This document shows, one piece after another, positions 39,033-47,708 of a DNA stretch of 47,708 nt. The notes under the pieces were generated by a model that searched no databases, was not told the DNA's origin, and saw only the letters and a list, made by a program, of their open reading frames with translations. Source of the stretch: Leptospira interrogans (lineage in GTDB: Bacteria; Spirochaetota; Leptospiria; Leptospirales; Leptospiraceae). Made by a program: the position numbers and the translations under genes. Position 1 is the first letter of the stretch; the number at the start of each line of letters is the position of its first letter. The stretch is from positions 1 to 47,708 of the forward strand of contig NZ_FTNA01000007.1 in assembly GCF_900156205.1 (NCBI RefSeq), in the 5' to 3' direction.

Positions 39033-39815
39033 CTATTCGCCTTCGTCCTTGAGTACATCTCTTTCCGAAGGAGGAAGAAACGAAGACAATTTATCTTTTA
39101 CGATTCTAGGATTGTCTCCGGATTGTATAGATAAAGTTCCTTCAATCATGATCTGTTTAATTGTAAGTTCATCTTCAGACTTACGTATAAGTTTTTTCAT
39201 GACAGGAATCGCAAACATGTTCGCACCCATAGATCCGTACAAAGTTGTAATCAAAGCCGCTGCCACCCCCGTTCCAATCGCTGAAGGGTCACCAGAACCT
39301 AAGTTCTTTAACATCTGTACAAGTCCGATTAGGGTTCCAATCATTCCGAATGCGGGAGCCAAGGCGCCCCAGTTTTCCCACCAAGCCTTTCCGTTATTGT
39401 GACGTGAGGCGATATTACCCATTTCGGTTTCCATAATATTTCTAACGAGCTCAGGATCCGTTCCGTCTACTACGAGAGTAATTCCTTTACGTAAAAATTC
39501 GTCTGGTAATTCGTTTACGTCGTCTTCAAGCGCGAGAAGTCCTTCTCGCCTCGCCTTCTCCGAAAAGGAGACTAACGTTTTAATCAATTCGATGAGATCG
39601 TGTTTTTCCGTTTTAAAAACCTTTTGAGTTATCTTACCAACTGCAAGAGTGGATTCCCAAGGAACGGCCATAATTGTACCAGCAGTTGCACCTCCAAAGG
39701 TAATGATAACCGAAGGAATATCAAAAATATCTAATGGACTTAAACCCGCTGAAATAATCCCGAAAATCATCAGGACACACGCTCCACCAAAACCGACTAC
39801 TGTTCCAAAATCCAT
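39033..39815 (-). CDS. motA: Flagellar motor stator protein MotA, 260 aa
   Basis: Forms the stator ion channel with MotB. Four membrane helices: about 7-25 (VGFGGACVLMIFGIISAG), 34-52, 147-170 and 181-205. The signature APAFGMIGTLIGLVQMLKNL (about 151-170), with the functionally important Pro, is intact, and the cytoplasmic loop has charged residues as in other MotA (SEKARREGLLALEDDVNELP). The length is typical for spirochaetes. The start codon is 6 nt after the flbD stop. Confidence 0.95.
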   Translation of the reverse strand: MDFGTVVGFGGACVLMIFGIISAGLSPLDIFDIPSVIITFGGATAGTIMAVPWESTLAVGKITQKVFKTEKHDLIELIKTLVSFSEKARREGLLALEDDVNELPDEFLRKGITLVVDGTDPELVRNIMETEMGNIASRHNNGKAWWENWGALAPAFGMIGTLIGLVQMLKNLGSGDPSAIGTGVAAALITTLYGSMGANMFAIPVMKKLIRKSEDELTIKQIMIEGTLSIQSGDNPRIVKDKLSSFLPPSERDVLKDEGE

Positions 39816-39820
39816 GATAT

Positions 39821-41150
<1,330 letters not shown>

Positions 41151-41314
41151 ACCGTTATCATCGGCAGATTTGAGAATTTTCCTCCGAATGATTGTAGGAG
41201 CGTGACAAGTTTCTTGAGCCAGCGTTTATACAATAACAGAGGTTTTATAAAGAAATTTGAAACTTAAAACATTCACTTTGAATTTTATAGAAGATTCTTC
41301 AAATCGCCCTAACA

Positions 41315-41833
<519 letters not shown>

Positions 41834-42022
41834 TATAAATTAAAAACCTAGAAATCCCTTAATCATGCAGAACTACAAAATAGAGTCCCCAGTATTTTGC
41901 GCTAAAACAAAACTTTACAGCGTATCCCAAAACCTTATTATACTTTATCGGAAAGACTACGCTGCAGTAACTCAACAGAACGCGTTCTGGGTTCTGTTCC
42001 CATCGAGCGATTCATAAAGAGC

Positions 42023-42263
42023 CATAACCTTACCCACAAATAATTGGATCTCAAGATCTATCGTCGGAATTACGACAAAATCTTCTGTAAAACTTAGTTC
42101 CCGCCCTTATTTTTGGGAGGGGGAGGAGGTGGAAAGGTTTTCTTTATCAGAAAAACATACTTTTTGCAAGTAAAAAGACTCATTCTTGTCGGAACACTTG
42201 AAAAATGTGCGTTTTTGAGCCTTCTGATTCTAAAATCCTATTCAACTTGTGGGTAAGGTTATG
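42023..42263 (+). repeat. 241-bp unit with perfect 17-bp inverted ends
   Basis: Ends are CATAACCTTACCCACAA (42023-42039) and TTGTGGGTAAGGTTATG (42247-42263). The interior includes a G-rich tract (42115-42132) and a sequence (42155-42222) that recurs almost exactly, inverted, at 47642-47708. The 42230-42250 part (GATTCTAAAATCCTATTCAA) also recurs near 47580. No coding capacity. A small non-autonomous element is a fair interpretation. Confidence 0.65.
42115..42132 (+). other. G-rich tract, potential G-quadruplex
   Basis: GGGAGGGGGAGGAGGTGG, inside the inverted-ended element. Five G-runs within 18 nt would allow a two- to three-tetrad quadruplex. Such a tract is exceptional in this AT-rich sequence. 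Confidence 0.6.
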
Positions 42264-42312
42264 ATAAAGAGCGGGATGTTGAGTTTCCGCTGCGATCCAT
42301 AGTGAGCAGTGC

Positions 42313-42344
<32 letters not shown>

Positions 42345-42473
42345 TAAAAATTTGTAGTACTCAATTTGACAGAGATCAGTCTTACAATCATAATTCCAAC
42401 TTGTAAAGATATTTTCTATAGATAAGAAAGGTCTAAAATAGAAATATGAAATACAACGAGGAAATTTTCCCTT

Positions 42474-43251
<778 letters not shown>

Positions 43252-43289
43252 ACGCGGTTCGACGTAAGACAACCCGGCTGCCACGGACT

Positions 43290-43418
43290 CTAACTCAGTA
43301 TTTCTCCCTGTCGAATGATCTATAGAGAATAAGGCACGTATTTCAATTGATCATTTCCCGAACTCGGCAGAAAGACTCTCTATAGATCGCCGTTCTAAGT
43401 CGAAATACAATGCTTTAA
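43290..43418 (+). repeat. Dispersed block C, copy 2
   Basis: Collinear with 15681-15809: CTCAGTATTTCTCCCT, then GAATAAGGCACGTATT, TTGATCATTTCCCGAACTC, and ACAATGCTTTAA. Confidence 0.75.
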
Positions 43419-43444
43419 TCTGTAAAACAACAGGAATAATATCG

Positions 43445-43547
43445 TAAATATAAACATTCCATTGATTGCATGTTGTATGGCGGTATTGAACTCAATGTTA
43501 CTCCTACGGTGTAACATAATACGTCGATCCCTTTCGCATGAGTTACA
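43445..43547 (+). repeat. Dispersed block E, copy 2
   Basis: TAAATATAAACATTCCATTG through GCATGTTGTATGGCGGTATT to CGATCCCTTTCGCATGAG. Inverted copy at 36254-36351, on the other side of the motor operon. Confidence 0.75.
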
Positions 43548-43565
43548 TCGAACTCACGTTCAAAA

Positions 43566-46013
<2,448 letters not shown>

Positions 46014-46017
<4 letters not shown>

Positions 46018-46913
46018 TCCGATCTTGAGTAAGTTTCTTCTATTTTTTTCAAATTTTGAAGTACATTTTGATACGAATCGTTTTTTTCAAGTCCACCTCG
46101 AACCAGACCCGCATCGTTTAAGTCTTCGATTGTTTTCTTTACTTTCAAATATTCTTCTTTGGAATCGTCAACTTTACCGAGCCTATATAAAAAATTCGCT
46201 TTTGCAAAACGAGCGGGAACGTTTCTAGATTCTTTTTTTATAATATCATCCAGAATTTTAAATGCTTTATCTTGATCATGAAAACCTGCGGACACACCTT
46301 CCCAAGAAGAATCCGCCATAGAAGAATCGAAATAGATAAGAGCAAGTTGAAACGGAAATCTAGAATCCCTAGGATCTTGAATAGATAGATGAGTAAAAAG
46401 ATCGATTGCTATTTGTCTTCTTGTAGTTTCCCAACCCCTATCTTTGGAAGCGTTTGCATAGGCAAGAGCGGTTTCAAATAGAAGTTGTTGATCAACCGGT
46501 TTTAGTAGAAGTGCCTTTTCAAAATAAGGAATTGCTGGTTCAAAAAAATGAAGTTCTGCTCCCACGATTTCTATTTTTTTTCCTTCGTTGTTTTCTTTCA
46601 AAGCACGGTTATAGAATTTGACACCCATATCGTAGTCTCCTATTTTCATATAACCCTGTGCGATTTTCCAACTGAGTACCCCCGCAGATCTTGTCTTTTG
46701 CGCCATTGAAGAAATTTTCTTTTCTAATTCGATGATCTCTGCTTCTTCCATCGCAAGTCTTTCTTTCCAATCTTCTAAATCTTCCACAGTAGGTGGCCTA
46801 TCTACTCGATTTTGAAATCCAAAATTTTTAGATCTTTCGCAAGAGATAAAAACAAATAAACAAAAAGATAAAATTAGGATTCGTTTCCAACAATGGGTGC
46901 ACGACTTTTTCAA
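46014..46913 (-). CDS. TPR-containing lipoprotein, about 299 aa
   Basis: The open frame extends upstream to ATG 47141, but a TTG at 46913 gives a compact lipoprotein signal (KKSCTHCWKRILILSFCLFV FISC) with lipobox FISC, so I prefer it; the extra upstream part (basic, no clear function) would make such a signal impossible. The mature protein has a coiled-coil stretch (EDWKERLAMEEAEIIELEKK) and several TPR-like units: IAQGYMKIGDYDMGVKFYNR, HFFEPAIPYFEKALLLKPVD, DLFTHLSIQDPRDSRFPFQL and ARFAKANFLYRLGKVDDSKE. TPR lipoproteins scaffold envelope complexes. It overlaps dprA by ATGA. If the long form is real the CDS would be 46014-47141. Confidence 0.7.
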
Positions 46914-47506
46914 TTTTTGACGGCGAGCCGTTTTACGAAAAACAAAGTTAGAATTTGACTCTTTAAAATTTTCATACCGGAACCTTTGAGTTTTCAGTAA
47001 GATTCTGCCCAAAGATTTATCGAATATTTTTACTGCTGAATGGATCGTTTTGTTTTTTAGAAGTTTTGACAAAGGTTCTAAAATTAGAATCACACTTTTT
47101 TGAATCATAATATTTCCTCGGGAAGAATCTGCCCTTTTCATAATATCGGCTTATAAAAAAAATCCCTTCTACCCTAATGGATACGGTTTTTGGTCCGTCC
47201 GCCACAGATTGAATTTTTCGAAAAAAATAGAACATTTCTTCCGTTTTTTAAAATGATTCGGTGTGTAAGTAATTACTACTCGGGTGCATGAATAGAATAC
47301 CTGTGTTAGATCGTTTCAAAAATTTGAATATTTTGGTCTTGCTTTAAAATGCCGTAAATCCCGAATTTGCGGTATTTTTTAAGTACCACTAGTTTTTTCG
47401 TAAATTAGGCCGTTAATAACTTGGTACTATTTTCATGCGTCCGAATAGTAAGAATTTGTCCAAAATCCTAAACACCGACTCTTAGGAAGGTGTTTGCTGA
47501 GTTTTC

Positions 47507-47538
47507 CGAGCGTCTATAGAAGCGAGACGCTGAGTTCT
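47507..47538 (+). repeat. CGAGCGCC-type repeat, single unit
   Basis: CGAGCGTCTATAGAAGCGAG followed by ACGCTGAGTT, the same order as at 793 and 21786. Confidence 0.7.
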
Positions 47539-47561
47539 ACAGAACGACCCATAAAAAGCCA

Positions 47562-47708
47562 TCACCAACCCCACAAGTTGAATAGGATTTTAGAATCAAA
47601 ATGAATTCAACAAAACGGGCTTTCTATGGATCGCCGTTCTGGGCTCAAAAAGGCACATTTTTCAAGTGTTCCGACAAGAATGAGTCTTTTTACTTGCAAA
47701 AAGTATGT
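47562..47708 (-). repeat. Second, truncated copy of the inverted-ended element
   Basis: CATCACCAACCCCACAAG (47562 on) is a variant of the 17-bp end; 47642-47708 is the reverse complement of 42155-42222 with very few changes (ACATACTTTTTGCAAGTAAA, CATTCTTGTCGGAACACTTG). It has extra sequence relative to the first copy (47601-47640, including CTTTCTATGGATCGCCGTTC, a block-C/A fragment). It runs off the window. Confidence 0.7.

Larger units (their letters stand above)
47142..47708. other. Right-edge intergenic stretch
   Basis: No gene. It contains the TACTACTCGGGTGCATGAAT motif (47274-47293, inverted), CATGCGTCCGAATAGTAA at 47434-47451, a CGAGCGTC-type unit (47507-47538), and the truncated second copy of the 42023 element from about 47562 to the window end. 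Confidence 0.6.

Overview
The window is AT-rich, has long intergenic stretches full of dispersed repeats, and carries genes that together point to a pathogenic Leptospira, most likely L. interrogans or a close relative. The strongest markers are a virulence-modifying (VM, PF07598/DUF1561) protein at 19554-21470, a vitamin K-dependent carboxylase-like membrane protein next to dprA, a spirochaetal flbD-motA-motB-fliL motor block, and lipoproteins with relaxed Leptospira-type lipoboxes. No rRNA, tRNA or CRISPR array was seen. The organism assignment is inferred from gene content; no database was searched.

Layout. 1-320: the 5' end of an IS110-type transposase on the minus strand, cut by the window edge, preceded by a leader that folds into three consecutive stem-loops and is a candidate bridge RNA. 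1241-8872 (minus): a small exported protein, a 62-residue protein plus a PF04020 four-helix membrane protein, a methyltransferase, a membrane protein with an SRPBCC-like domain, then a lipoprotein gene followed by mnmC. dusA diverges from these at 9034, so two tRNA-modification genes lie close together. 11170-15538 (plus): a large lipoprotein, then an ECF sigma factor, a FecR-type membrane protein and an outer-membrane-like protein that read as one cell-surface signalling operon. 16226-17503 (minus): a YkuI-like EAL protein; 17660-18622: an unknown protein. 19554-21470: the VM protein, isolated among repeats. 22704-24579: a DUF1697 protein and a GNAT acetyltransferase.

25057-29652 (minus) is an Fe-S assembly operon in the order sufC, sufD, Rieske-type ferredoxin, sufS, sufU, then a separately spaced sufT-like gene; no separate sufB is present. 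30337-35939 (plus) holds a host-attachment/baeRF-type protein, an FGGY kinase, a c-type cytochrome lipoprotein with a clear terminator, a small Cys-rich protein and a STAS protein. 36882-41150 (minus) is one tight operon: glycosyltransferase, flbD, motA, motB, fliL, kdsB, so motor genes are bracketed by envelope-polysaccharide genes. After a possible Imm26-like protein and a LigB-type dioxygenase, 43566-47141 (minus) is an overlapping set: TPR lipoprotein, dprA, VKD carboxylase-like protein.

Roughly a third of the window is non-coding, and much of it is built from recurring units. I could separate: a 101-bp MITE-like element with 17-bp terminal inverted repeats flanked by TA (six copies); a short GTGGGAACT-type motif present dozens of times; a CGAGCGCCCATAGAAGCGAG-type unit that resembles part of the IS110 leader; a TAACGTGAATTC motif; a TATTTTATTATATAGTTTTG motif often next to the MITE; a CATGCGTCCGAATAGTAA motif; and several longer duplicated blocks, one of which (42023-42263) has perfect 17-bp inverted ends and a G-quadruplex-like tract.
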